From Vibrio pomeroyi (GTDB taxonomy: Bacteria > Pseudomonadota > Gammaproteobacteria > Enterobacterales > Vibrionaceae): a stretch of DNA of 64,000 nucleotides. The notes below the pieces were generated by a model. That model saw only the letters and a program-made list of their open reading frames with translations. It ran no database searches and had not been told where the DNA came from. The stretch covers positions 1,302,001-1,366,000 of the forward strand of contig CP090855.1 of NCBI GenBank assembly GCA_041879425.1. Reading direction: 5' to 3'. Shown here piece after piece: positions 34,049 to 43,375 of the stretch; position 1 is the first letter of the stretch; each line of letters opens with the position of its first letter. Made by a program: the position numbers and the translations under genes.

Positions 34049-35056
34049 GTGGCAACAATTAAACACGTATCAGAACATGCAGGTGTGTCTCAAGCGACAG
34101 TGTCTAGGGTTATCAATGGCACCAGTAGAGTGAGTCATGACAAGAAGTTAAAGGTTGAAAAAGCGATCAAAGAATTGGGTTATCGCCCGAACTCTATCGC
34201 TCAGGCTTTGGCTTCAAGTCGTACCGGAAGTGTAGGTGTTGTTGTTCCAGAGCTGGGCGGATCTTTCTATTCAGGCATCTTGCATTGTATAGAGGAAAAC
34301 CTACGCCGCTTCGGTTACCACGCTGTGGTTACAGCGGGTTCGAACACCGAACAAGGGCAGCGCGAGTCTGTGGAGTTTCTGTTGGGGCGTCGTGTCGATG
34401 CTTTGATTCTTCATACTCAACTGCTCAGTGATGACTATTTAATTGAATTGGAAGAACAGGGGACCCCTGTGGTTTTGATTAACCGCTTCATCCCAGAAAT
34501 GGCGATGAGTTGCATTGATATTGATAACGAAGCCGGGGGGCTACTCGCTACTCAATATCTTTTGCAAAAGGGACATACAGATATCGCGTGTATTACCGGG
34601 CCTTTAGATAAAGCCGACGCTAGGGGGCGTTTGCAGGGTTATCGCAAGGCACTGGAAGAAGCCGGTGTGCCATACGATGAAGCCTTAGTCTCTGAGGCGG
34701 GATTTACTGAAGAGACTGGCATCAGCGCCATGAAGAAGTTGATCAACAGAAAATGCCACTTTACGGCGGTATTCGCTTCAAATGATCACATGGCATTTGG
34801 CGCGTTCGAAGTTCTGCATAAAGAGGGATTGTCTGTTCCGAGAGACGTTTCTCTTGTCGGCTTCGATAACACCATCTTCGCGCGTTATCTGACCCCTAGT
34901 TTGACCACTATTAATTTCCCCATTGAAGAGATGAGCATCGAAGCAGTGCAGCTCACTCTACAAAAGCTAAAAAAAATCAAACATGACGTGAACTTTAAAT
35001 TGCTGCCGACGTTGGTCACTAGAAACTCGGTATCGGATTTACTCGTTACCCTATAA
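34049..35056 (+). CDS. LacI-type repressor of the beta-glucoside operon
   Basis: A 335-residue LacI regulator: N-terminal helix-turn-helix IKHVSEHAGVSQATVSRVINGTSRVS, hinge YRPNSIAQALASSRTGSVGVV, and a sugar-binding domain with the late segment VSLVGFDNTIFARYLTPSLTTI. The start is GTG at 34049 with GAGG nine bases upstream. It stands first in the operon with the ABC importer and hydrolases and has two operators and a CRP-type site in front, so negative autoregulation relieved by a sugar is likely. Confidence 0.9.
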   Translation: MATIKHVSEHAGVSQATVSRVINGTSRVSHDKKLKVEKAIKELGYRPNSIAQALASSRTGSVGVVVPELGGSFYSGILHCIEENLRRFGYHAVVTAGSNTEQGQRESVEFLLGRRVDALILHTQLLSDDYLIELEEQGTPVVLINRFIPEMAMSCIDIDNEAGGLLATQYLLQKGHTDIACITGPLDKADARGRLQGYRKALEEAGVPYDEALVSEAGFTEETGISAMKKLINRKCHFTAVFASNDHMAFGAFEVLHKEGLSVPRDVSLVGFDNTIFARYLTPSLTTINFPIEEMSIEAVQLTLQKLKKIKHDVNFKLLPTLVTRNSVSDLLVTL

Positions 35057-35074
35057 AAATATTAAGGATAGAAC

Positions 35075-36322
35075 ATGAAATTTAAGACCTTGGCGCTTTC
35101 ATGCGCGGTTGCTTTAGGATTAGGTACAACAGCGGTGAACGCGGCTGACAAAGAGATTCGTTTCGACGGTTTCCCTGATTTCGATAGCAGCCTGAAGGTA
35201 TTACTGCCTGATTTCGAAAAGGAAACAGGGATCAAAGTTGATTACCTTATGAACAACCACGGTGACCACCACACGAAACTAACCACTAACCTAGCAACGG
35301 GCTCTGGTGCAGGTGATGTGATTGTTGTGGACGTTGAGAAAATCGGTCCATTCGTTGGCTCTGGCGGCCTAGTTAACTTGTCTGAAAACTACGGTGCAGA
35401 TAAATACGAAGAACGATTCGCACCTTACGCATGGGCACAAGGCAAAGGCGCTGACGGCGACATGTACGGCATTCCTGTCGACCTTGGTCCAGGTGTTATG
35501 TACTACCGTACCGACGTGTTTGAAAAAGCCGGTATTAATGTAGAAGACGCAATTAAAGATTGGGATTCATACATCGCTGCGGGTGAAAAACTGAAAGAGC
35601 AAAACGTACAACTTATCGCTTCAGCAGCCGATGTTGCACAAGCAATCATCTTCACAACGGTTCCTGAAGGCGAAGGTCTTTACTTCGATAAAGATGGCAA
35701 CCCAGTTGTGACATCTGAGCGTTTTGTTCACGCTTTTGAAGTAGCAAAAGAGATTCGCGACAAAGGCTTAGATGGCCGCATTTTGGCTTGGTCTAACGAA
35801 TGGTACGAAGGCTTCCGCAACGGCACATTTGCAACTCAACTTTCTGGCGCTTGGCTACTCGGTCACCTAAACAACTGGATCGCACCTGAAACCAAAGGTA
35901 AGTGGGCAGTAGAAAACCTACCTGATGGCATCTACGGCAGCTGGGGTGGTTCATTCCTATCTATTCCAACTCAATCTGACAACCCAGATGAAGCTTGGGC
36001 GTTGATTGAATACATGACGACTGACCGTGAAGTTCAACTTAAGCACTTCGAAACGATTGCTGCTTTCCCTGCGAACGTAACGACATATGACGATGAGTTG
36101 TTCCAAGAAGAGATGGAATTCCTAGGCGGTCAGAAAGCGCGTCTTCTGTTTGCTGAAGTGGCACAGAACATCAAACCAGTATCTCCAGCTCAAGGCGACC
36201 ACGTTGCACGTTCTATCATCTTAGAGAACGCATTGATGGAAGTGCTTGATGAAGGCAAGGACATCGAGACAGCACTTAAAGAGGCAGAGCGCCTAATCAA
36301 GCGTCGTACGCGTAATCTTTAA
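35075..36322 (+). CDS. Sugar ABC importer, substrate-binding protein (family 1)
   Basis: A 415-residue periplasmic binding protein with a signal peptide (cleavage after VNAA, near residue 24), no lipobox Cys, and the family 1 body (VDYLMNNHGDHHTKLTTNLATGSGAGDVIVVDVEKIG; LAWSNEWYEGFRNGTFATQLSGAW). By context the ligand is a beta-glucoside such as cellobiose or laminaribiose. A terminator directly after its stop would keep it more abundant than the permeases. Confidence 0.88.
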   Translation: MKFKTLALSCAVALGLGTTAVNAADKEIRFDGFPDFDSSLKVLLPDFEKETGIKVDYLMNNHGDHHTKLTTNLATGSGAGDVIVVDVEKIGPFVGSGGLVNLSENYGADKYEERFAPYAWAQGKGADGDMYGIPVDLGPGVMYYRTDVFEKAGINVEDAIKDWDSYIAAGEKLKEQNVQLIASAADVAQAIIFTTVPEGEGLYFDKDGNPVVTSERFVHAFEVAKEIRDKGLDGRILAWSNEWYEGFRNGTFATQLSGAWLLGHLNNWIAPETKGKWAVENLPDGIYGSWGGSFLSIPTQSDNPDEAWALIEYMTTDREVQLKHFETIAAFPANVTTYDDELFQEEMEFLGGQKARLLFAEVAQNIKPVSPAQGDHVARSIILENALMEVLDEGKDIETALKEAERLIKRRTRNL

Positions 36323-36345
36323 TTTGTTATTACTTTGAGTAAGTG

Positions 36346-36375
36346 AGGAAGCGTGGATAACGCGCTTCCTTTTTT
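36346..36375 (+). terminator. Intra-operon terminator after the binding-protein gene
   Basis: AGGAAGCG (36346-36353), loop of nine, CGCTTCCT (36363-36370), T-run to 36375. It lies between the binding-protein and permease genes, a known way of giving excess binding protein by partial termination. Confidence 0.78.
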
Positions 36376-36389
36376 AAGAGGTCGTTACT

Positions 36390-37376
36390 ATGAATCATAC
36401 AGCGAGCACAACGATAGAACCTGCGGACAAAAGCCTTTTTTCTCGTCTAAATTTGAAAGCGCTTACACCGTATGGATTCCTTCTGCCGTTTCTGATCATT
36501 TTTTCTGTATTTGGGATCTTCCCGCTGTTGTTCTCTGTTTACCTGTCGTTCCACGAATGGAACCCAGTACAGGGCATGGACGCAATGCAGTTCGTTGGTT
36601 TTGAGAACTATCACATTGCCTTGACTGACCCGTGGCTATGGCGTTCATTAAAGAACACATTGTGGTTAGCAATCACATCGGGTGTGGCTCAGCATTTAGT
36701 TGCTATTCCAGTAGCTTACATGTTGGTTTCAATGGGTGACCGTATGCGTCACTGGCTAACATCGGCTTACTTTCTACCGTTCATCACATCAACGGTCGCA
36801 GCGTCACTGATTTTCTTCAATATGTATTCTCCTAACTCAGGAATCATTAACCAAACGCTGATGGCACTGGCCGATAGCACACTGTTTGGTTGGGCATTTG
36901 CTTGGGTTAACGATTTTCAACCAATCCGTTGGTTAGACGATGCCACTATGGTGAAGCCGTCTATCGCGATCATGGTTTTCTGGAAATACACTGGTTTTAA
37001 CATCGTCCTTTACACCACAGGTTTAATGACGATTCCTAAAGACATTTTAGAAGCTGCTCGTATGGATGGTGCTAATGCTTTCCGCCGCTTCTGGAACATC
37101 TCACTACCAATGATTCGTCCATTCATCTTCTTTGCAATCACCATGACCATCATCGGTAACCTGCAAATGTTTGAAGAACCGTTCGTTCTAACGCGTGGCA
37201 CAGGTGGTACAGGTCAATCTGGTTTAACTATCTCTATGTACCTCTACAAAGTGGGTTGGGAATGGTTAGAAATGGGCACAGCGTCAGCGATTTCATGGCT
37301 TCTGTTTGCACTCATCGCGTCTTGTACTTTGGTTCAATTTTTATTCTTCGGTAAGAAAGGCTTAGGGGAACATTAA
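36390..37376 (+). CDS. Sugar ABC importer, permease 1 (MalF type)
   Basis: A 328-residue inner-membrane permease with about six helices. The coupling motif is EAARMDGANAFRRFWNISLPMIRP, the EAA loop that docks to the ATPase. AGAGG precedes the ATG. A LacI-type operator lies within its first 30 codons. It is followed two bases later by permease 2. Confidence 0.9.
   Translation: MNHTASTTIEPADKSLFSRLNLKALTPYGFLLPFLIIFSVFGIFPLLFSVYLSFHEWNPVQGMDAMQFVGFENYHIALTDPWLWRSLKNTLWLAITSGVAQHLVAIPVAYMLVSMGDRMRHWLTSAYFLPFITSTVAASLIFFNMYSPNSGIINQTLMALADSTLFGWAFAWVNDFQPIRWLDDATMVKPSIAIMVFWKYTGFNIVLYTTGLMTIPKDILEAARMDGANAFRRFWNISLPMIRPFIFFAITMTIIGNLQMFEEPFVLTRGTGGTGQSGLTISMYLYKVGWEWLEMGTASAISWLLFALIASCTLVQFLFFGKKGLGEH
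36454..36467. promoter_or_regulatory. Intragenic LacI-type operator in permease 1
   Basis: TGAAAGCGCTTACA is the exact reverse complement of operator O1 (33912-33925), and the match extends to one more base (TTGAAAGCGCTTACA). It lies in codons 22-26 of permease 1, about 80 bases after the intra-operon terminator. Confidence 0.52.
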
Positions 37377-37377
37377 G

Positions 37378-38271
37378 ATGTCGACATCAATTAAGACAAA
37401 TACCTCACCACTAAGTGGCCTAATGCCAAGCGAACGCACCATGTACATCATGACTAAGATCTTGATGGTCATGCTCGGTATATTACTGATTGTTTCCGCA
37501 ATCATTACAGTGTTCCCGTTTGTGTGGTCAGCTCTGCTTTCAACACGTGACCGTTCGGAAATCTTCGGTTCAGGCATCAGCTTCGCTATTGGCGATAGCC
37601 TGATGGTGAACTACGCAAAACTGCTGGAAATCATGCCGTTTTGGAAAGCGATGTTTAACTCGATCTACGTGGCCTTCTTAGGCACCACCATCTCGCTGCT
37701 GTTTTGTAGCATGGGTGGCTACGCATTTGCTGTGTTTAAGTTCCGCGGTAAGAACGTGTTGTTCGGCATGCTGGTTGGCTCAATGGCGATTCCGCCTGTG
37801 CTTAGCCTGATCCCTTACTTCATGATCGTGAAATTCTTAGGCTTGCTGGATAACCACATGGCGGTATGGCTACCGTTCACCACCACACCATTTGGTATCT
37901 TCTTGATGCGTCAGCACGTGATTGCATCGATTCCTAAAGAGCTATTAGAAGCAGCGAAGTTAGATGGCGCAGGTGAGTTCAGAACGTACTGGAGTGTGGT
38001 GCTGCCACTGATGAAACCAGCACTAGCAACATTAGCTATCGTACAGTTCGTCTTCTTCTGGAATATGTTTATGCAGCCTCTCGTGGTGCTAAACAACCCT
38101 GACAATTACGTCATCACACAAGCACTACGAAGTGTTCAAGGCATTCCGAATACGCCATGGGGCGCGGTAATGCTAGGTACCACAATTTCTATTTTACCAC
38201 TCGTGATTACATACCTGTTCGCATCGAAACAGATGATCAGTGGTTTAACGTCCGGCGCAGTTAAAGGTTAG
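37378..38271 (+). CDS. Sugar ABC importer, permease 2 (MalG type)
   Basis: A 297-residue permease with six helices; the coupling motif is EAAKLDGAGEFRTYWSVVLPLMKP. It partners permease 1. The gene follows its neighbour by a single base, so the two are translated together. Confidence 0.9.
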   Translation: MSTSIKTNTSPLSGLMPSERTMYIMTKILMVMLGILLIVSAIITVFPFVWSALLSTRDRSEIFGSGISFAIGDSLMVNYAKLLEIMPFWKAMFNSIYVAFLGTTISLLFCSMGGYAFAVFKFRGKNVLFGMLVGSMAIPPVLSLIPYFMIVKFLGLLDNHMAVWLPFTTTPFGIFLMRQHVIASIPKELLEAAKLDGAGEFRTYWSVVLPLMKPALATLAIVQFVFFWNMFMQPLVVLNNPDNYVITQALRSVQGIPNTPWGAVMLGTTISILPLVITYLFASKQMISGLTSGAVKG

Positions 38272-38288
38272 GTATAAGGGTTATAACA

Positions 38289-39638
38289 ATGAATAAATTT
38301 CAACTTCCAAGTGATTCAAAGTTACGCAGTAAGGAATTTGTATTCGGTGTCGCGACATCTTCATACCAAATTGAAGGCGGCGTTGAAGAGGGCGGTCGTA
38401 CACCGTCTATCTGGGACACGTTTTGTAAGAAGCCGGGTAAGGTAGATAACGGCGACAATGGTGATGTGGCGTGCGACCACTACCACTTGTGGCAACAAGA
38501 TATCGAGATGATTCAAGGCCTCGGCGTTGACGCTTACCGCCTGTCAATTGCATGGCCACGCATCCTGCCGCAAGACGGTGTGGTGAATCAGCAAGGCTTA
38601 GAGTTCTATGAGCAGATCATTGATGAGTGCCATGCTCGTGGCATGAAGGTTTACGTAACGCTTTATCACTGGGATCTGCCGCAATACCTTGAAGACAAAG
38701 GTGGTTGGTTAAACCGTGAAACGTCTTACAAGTTCGCAGAATACGCAGAAGTGGTGAGTAACTATTTTGGCGACAAGATTGATGTTTACACAACATTGAA
38801 CGAACCGTTTGTGTCTGCGTTCCTAGGTTACCGTTGGGGCGAGCACGCGCCAGGCATCAAAGGTGAGAAAGAGGGCTACTTAGCTTCTCACCACCTAATG
38901 TTGGCACACGGTTTGGCGATGCCGATTCTGCGTAAGAATGCGCCTCATGCTAAGCATGGCGTGGTATTTAACGCGACTCCGGCTTACCCACTAACACCGC
39001 AAGATCAAGGTGCTGCAGATTACTGCGAAGCGGAGAACTACCACTGGTTCATCGACCCAGTATTGAAAGGTGAATACCCACAGTTGGTCGTCGAGCGCCA
39101 AGCGATGAACATGCCGATGATTCTAGAGGGCGATCTAGACATCATCAGTGCACCAGTTGATTACATCGGTATCAATTACTACACACGCAATGTCGCTCGC
39201 TTCAACGAGAACGGCGACATTGAATCAGTAAAACAGACTGACGCTGAACACACTTACATTGGCTGGGAAATCAATCCACAAGGCCTTACCGATTTATTGG
39301 TAAGACTGGACGCTCGTTACGAAAATATGCCGCCTATCTACATTACAGAGAACGGTGCAGCAGGTAACGACGAGCGTGTTAACGGACAAGTGATGGATGA
39401 CCAACGTGTTCGTTACTTCCAAGGCCACATCGAAGCTGTTCACAATGCAGTTGAAGCCGGTGTGAAAGTGGATGGTTACTTCGCTTGGAGCCTGATGGAT
39501 AACTTTGAGTGGGCCTTCGGCTACTGCCAACGTTTTGGCATCGTCCATGTTGATTACACCACCCAAGAAAGAACACTGAAACAGAGCGCAATTGCGTACC
39601 GAAACATGCTTCAAGAGCGCGCTGAGGAGAACAGATAA
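38289..39638 (+). CDS. GH1 beta-glucosidase
   Basis: The 449-residue family GH1 enzyme starts with FVFGVATSSYQIEGG, has the acid/base Glu172 in TLNEPF and the nucleophile Glu354 in ITENGA, as well as WSLMDNFEWAFGY. Its length is usual for bacterial GH1. No signal peptide is seen, so it hydrolyses imported beta-glucosides in the cytoplasm. It overlaps the ATPase gene by one base (TAATG). Confidence 0.92.
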   Translation: MNKFQLPSDSKLRSKEFVFGVATSSYQIEGGVEEGGRTPSIWDTFCKKPGKVDNGDNGDVACDHYHLWQQDIEMIQGLGVDAYRLSIAWPRILPQDGVVNQQGLEFYEQIIDECHARGMKVYVTLYHWDLPQYLEDKGGWLNRETSYKFAEYAEVVSNYFGDKIDVYTTLNEPFVSAFLGYRWGEHAPGIKGEKEGYLASHHLMLAHGLAMPILRKNAPHAKHGVVFNATPAYPLTPQDQGAADYCEAENYHWFIDPVLKGEYPQLVVERQAMNMPMILEGDLDIISAPVDYIGINYYTRNVARFNENGDIESVKQTDAEHTYIGWEINPQGLTDLLVRLDARYENMPPIYITENGAAGNDERVNGQVMDDQRVRYFQGHIEAVHNAVEAGVKVDGYFAWSLMDNFEWAFGYCQRFGIVHVDYTTQERTLKQSAIAYRNMLQERAEENR

Positions 39639-40729
39639 TGGCTAAAGTAGAATTTAAGAACATCAAAAAATCATTCGGTGATGTTGAGGTTGTAAAAGAG
39701 TTTGATTTTACGGTTGAAGACGGTGAGTTCGTGGTTTTCCTTGGCCCATCTGGCTGTGGTAAGTCGACTACACTACGTATGCTTGCTGGCCTAGAGAGCA
39801 TCAGCTCTGGTGACATCGTGGTTGGTGGCAAAGTGATGAATAAGGTCGATGCTAAAGACCGCGACTTAGCGATGGTATTCCAAAGCTACGCACTGTACCC
39901 ACACATGACTGTGTACGAGAACATCGCTTTCGCTCTAAAACTTAAGGGCATGCCGAAAGCAGAAATCGACGTAGAAGTGCTAAAAGCGGCGAAAATGCTG
40001 GAGCTTGATCCTCTACTGAACCGTAAGCCAAAAGAGCTTTCTGGTGGTCAGCGTCAGCGTGTGGCAATGGGCCGAGCGATGGTTCGTACACCGAAAGTGT
40101 TCTTGTTTGATGAGCCGCTATCTAACCTAGATGCCAAACTGCGTGGTGTGATGCGTGAAGAGATCAAACACCTACACCGTGAACTTAAAACCACCACGAT
40201 CTACGTAACGCACGATCAGATCGAAGCGATGACGTTGGCGGACAGAATCGTGATCCTGAAAGACGGTTATGTGGCTCAAGTGGGTACACCAACCGAGGTG
40301 TTCCAACGCCCTGCAAACAAGTTTGTCGCGCAATTCATTGGTAACCCGTCAATGAACATGTTGGAAGCGAAACTGATTGAAAAAGAAGGCGAATACTTCG
40401 TTGAACTTGGCGATGTTCACATTCCACTGCCGGAGCGTTTTAAGTCTCTGGCCTCTAAAAACCTAGCGCTGCATTTTGGTGTTCGTCCAACAGACATCCA
40501 CCTACGTGCAGAGCAAGTGGACCACGACCGTGTGCTGCCATTCCCTGTGAAAATCAAAGACAAGGAACTGTTGGGCGCGAGCATTCTTCTGAAAACAGAA
40601 ATCGGCGGCCAACCGCTGATGATTGAAACCCAAGCTGCTGAGGTAGATGTGAAAGAGCTGACTCTTTACTTGGATTTGGATGCTTTCCACCTGTTTGACG
40701 CACTGAGTGAGAACTCGCTAGCGAGCTAG
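39638..40729 (+). CDS. Sugar ABC importer, ATPase (MsmX/UgpC type)
   Basis: A 363-residue ABC ATPase with Walker A GPSGCGKST, signature LSGGQRQRVAMGRAM, Walker B VFLFDEPLSNLDAKLR and a C-terminal TOBE-like regulatory domain (LHFGVRPTDIHL). It energises the importer whose binding protein and permeases lie upstream; the GH1 gene is placed between the permeases and this ATPase. Confidence 0.92.
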   Translation: MAKVEFKNIKKSFGDVEVVKEFDFTVEDGEFVVFLGPSGCGKSTTLRMLAGLESISSGDIVVGGKVMNKVDAKDRDLAMVFQSYALYPHMTVYENIAFALKLKGMPKAEIDVEVLKAAKMLELDPLLNRKPKELSGGQRQRVAMGRAMVRTPKVFLFDEPLSNLDAKLRGVMREEIKHLHRELKTTTIYVTHDQIEAMTLADRIVILKDGYVAQVGTPTEVFQRPANKFVAQFIGNPSMNMLEAKLIEKEGEYFVELGDVHIPLPERFKSLASKNLALHFGVRPTDIHLRAEQVDHDRVLPFPVKIKDKELLGASILLKTEIGGQPLMIETQAAEVDVKELTLYLDLDAFHLFDALSENSLAS

Positions 40730-40787
40730 CCAGTTAATTTAAATCAGCCAGTGATCTGACACCAACCAACTTACGACAAATTGTTTT

Positions 40788-40812
40788 GGCTCCTCCTGAT
40801 TTGGGAGGGGCT
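40788..40812 (+). other. Hairpin before the GH94 gene
   Basis: GGCTCCTCC (40788-40796) can pair with GGAGGGGCT (40804-40812) with wobble pairs. It occludes a strong GGAGGGG tract, leaving AGGGA (40813-40817) free just before the start codons at 40823 and 40826. It may tune translation of the phosphorylase. Confidence 0.42.
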
Positions 40813-40822
40813 AGGGATAGTG

Positions 40823-43237
40823 ATGATGAAATTCGGATATTTTGACGATAAAAACAAAGAATACGTAGCAACCACACCATGCACACCGATCAAATGGTGT
40901 AACTATGTGGGCACATTAGATTTCGGTGGCATTGTCGATAGCAACGGCGGCGTGCTGTTGTGTAAGGGCGACCCGGCACTCAACCGTATCACCAAGTACA
41001 TTGCTCAACTACCAAACTCAGATTTCAAAGGCTCGACCATGTACCTCAAGGTGCGCGATGAAGCGGGCAACGTAGAGGTGTTCTCACCTTTCTATACACC
41101 AACCTTGAAGCCGCTGGATAAGTTTGAAAACCATACAGGCCTGTCTTACACCACCATCATTGCAGAAGCGTTTGGTGTGCGTTGTGAAGCGACCTTCTTC
41201 GTACCAAAAGCTGACCAAGTATTGCTGCAAGACATCAAGGTCACCAACATTTCAGACAAAGCGCTGCACGTTGATGTAGTGCCAGTCTACGAATTCACAC
41301 ACTTCGATGCACTTAAGCAGTTACTGAATGCCGATTGGGTACCACAAACCATGACGCTGAAAGCGCACCAGCAAGAGTCGGGTCACACCGTGCTTGAGCA
41401 GTATGCCTTCATGAAGCGCGACTACGCGGTAAACCTGATGACCGCAGATCGCCCTGCGACTTCATTCGACGGTGATCGCCAGTCATTCCTAGGTCAGTTT
41501 GGCTATGGTACATGGGCTGCGCCGCAAGCGATAGAAAACGACGAGCTTGGCAACACCGAGTGTTTGCGCGGCGATAACATTGGTGCACTTAACCTACGTC
41601 TGGGTTGGTTATCTCCAGAGCAGACAGAACGTACGGTCGTACAGATCGCACAAGAAGAGAGCCTAGAAGCTGGATTGCCTTTGTTAGCTAAATACCGTGA
41701 CCATCAAGTGGTCGATTCGGCTTTCGTTGAGCTGGCTGAACACTGGGACTCTTACCTACAAGCAGTTCAGGTCGAAACGCCAGACCCAGCAATGAACTCA
41801 ATGCTTAATGTCCACAACCCGCGTCAGTGTCACACTACCAAAAACTGGTCTCGTTACTTGTCTCTTTATCAGCTTGGCTATGGCGCTCGTGGTATCGGTT
41901 TCCGTGACTCTTCGCAAGATACGTTGGGCGTGATTACTCACATGCCAGAAGAGGCGCGAGAGTTCATTGAGCGTCTGCTGTCTGTGCAAAACACTAATGG
42001 TTCTGCGATGCACCAGTTCTTCCCGTCAACGATGGAAGCGAACGCGGGTGACTCGCGTGAAGAAGAAGATCGCCCGGATTACTACGGTGACGATCATCTG
42101 TGGATCATCTACGCAGTCACTCAATATGTGAAAGAAACGGGCAATGCAGATTTCTTGAATAAAGAGATTCCGTTCTATCAAAAAGATAAAGCGGGTAACC
42201 CTGTGGAAACAGGCACCGTGTGGGATCACCTGTGCCGTGCAATTGAATTTACGTACACCAATACGGGTGAGCACGGCCTACCGTTATTAGGTTTTGCTGA
42301 CTGGAATGATACGGTGAACCTGCCAACGGGTGCTGAGTCGATGATGGTAGCCAACATGTACGGCAAAGCCCTGCTCGATATGCTGGACCTTTGTGAGTTG
42401 CGTGGTGAAGCGCAGCTAACAACCAAGTTTAAAGATCAGTACCAACAGATGCAGAGCACAGTCAATGAGTGCGGTTGGGATGGCGAATGGTTTGTGCGTT
42501 ACTTTGATGAGCAAGGCCTGCCGATTGGTTCTCACAGGAATGAGCAAGGGCAGATCTACACTAACGGTCAAAGTTGGCCTGTGATTTCTGGTTTCGCAAC
42601 ACAAGAGCGTGCTACACAAGCGCTAGACTCGGTTTACAACAAGCTGAACACGACCAATGGTATCAAGCTTTCAACTCCTGGTTACAATGGCTTTGATCCG
42701 CAACTTGGTGGCGTTTCGACATACCCACCGGGTGCGAAAGAGAACGGCGGTATATTCCTGCATTCAAACCCATGGGTGATGATAGCGGAAGCGAAAATGG
42801 GCAACGGCGAGCGTGCTTATGAGTACTACCGTCAAATTAATCCGGCTTCGAAGAACGACGATATTGATACCTTCGAATCGGAGCCATACTGCTACCCGCA
42901 AAACATCTTGGGTGACGAACATAAACAGTTCGGCCTAGGTCGTAATGCATGGCTGTCGGGTACTTCATCTTGGACATACGTTGCGGGTACGCAATGGATT
43001 CTGGGTGTTCGCCCTGAAGTGGATGGCTTGCTGGTGGACCCTTGTATTCCGGCTGAGTGGCCTGAGTTTAAAGTCCGTCGTCAGTTCCGCGGTGCAACAT
43101 ACAACATTCATGTCACGAACCCGAATAACGTGTGTAAGGGCGTGGTTGAGATGAAGGTTAATGGTGACCTGATTTCAGGTAACAAAGCACCGGTATTTAC
43201 ATCGGGTGAGCACACGGTAGAAGTGGTTTTAGGTTAA
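40823..43237 (+). CDS. GH94 beta-glucoside phosphorylase (cellobiose or laminaribiose type)
   Basis: The 804-residue GH94 enzyme splits a beta-linked disaccharide with phosphate into glucose 1-phosphate and glucose in the cytoplasm. It begins FGYFDDKNKEYV, typical of the family, and the general acid is Asp493 in FADWNDT. Length is as expected (about 800). The N-terminal part (GTLDFGGIVDSNGGVLLCKGDPALNRI) differs from what I remember of Cellvibrio cellobiose phosphorylase, so the linkage used (beta-1,4 or beta-1,3) is open. Start: ATG 40823 or 40826, five or eight bases after AGGGA. Confidence 0.85.
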   Translation: MMKFGYFDDKNKEYVATTPCTPIKWCNYVGTLDFGGIVDSNGGVLLCKGDPALNRITKYIAQLPNSDFKGSTMYLKVRDEAGNVEVFSPFYTPTLKPLDKFENHTGLSYTTIIAEAFGVRCEATFFVPKADQVLLQDIKVTNISDKALHVDVVPVYEFTHFDALKQLLNADWVPQTMTLKAHQQESGHTVLEQYAFMKRDYAVNLMTADRPATSFDGDRQSFLGQFGYGTWAAPQAIENDELGNTECLRGDNIGALNLRLGWLSPEQTERTVVQIAQEESLEAGLPLLAKYRDHQVVDSAFVELAEHWDSYLQAVQVETPDPAMNSMLNVHNPRQCHTTKNWSRYLSLYQLGYGARGIGFRDSSQDTLGVITHMPEEAREFIERLLSVQNTNGSAMHQFFPSTMEANAGDSREEEDRPDYYGDDHLWIIYAVTQYVKETGNADFLNKEIPFYQKDKAGNPVETGTVWDHLCRAIEFTYTNTGEHGLPLLGFADWNDTVNLPTGAESMMVANMYGKALLDMLDLCELRGEAQLTTKFKDQYQQMQSTVNECGWDGEWFVRYFDEQGLPIGSHRNEQGQIYTNGQSWPVISGFATQERATQALDSVYNKLNTTNGIKLSTPGYNGFDPQLGGVSTYPPGAKENGGIFLHSNPWVMIAEAKMGNGERAYEYYRQINPASKNDDIDTFESEPYCYPQNILGDEHKQFGLGRNAWLSGTSSWTYVAGTQWILGVRPEVDGLLVDPCIPAEWPEFKVRRQFRGATYNIHVTNPNNVCKGVVEMKVNGDLISGNKAPVFTSGEHTVEVVLG

Positions 43238-43244
43238 CAAAGAG

Positions 43245-43269
43245 AAGGGCGCTTTATGCGCCCTTTATT
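43245..43269 (+). terminator. Terminator after the GH94 gene
   Basis: AAGGGCGC (43245-43252), loop TTTAT, GCGCCCTT (43258-43265), then a short T-rich tract. It ends the seven-gene beta-glucoside operon. Confidence 0.65.
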
Positions 43270-43375
43270 GCTCTTTCGTTTAGTTTCTTTCGTTTGTTTT
43301 TTACGTTGTAGTTTTTCGTTAGCAATGCGTTCTCTGGGGGGGCTGGTGTCGCGTTCAGCTGTTGCTTTAGTTCGG

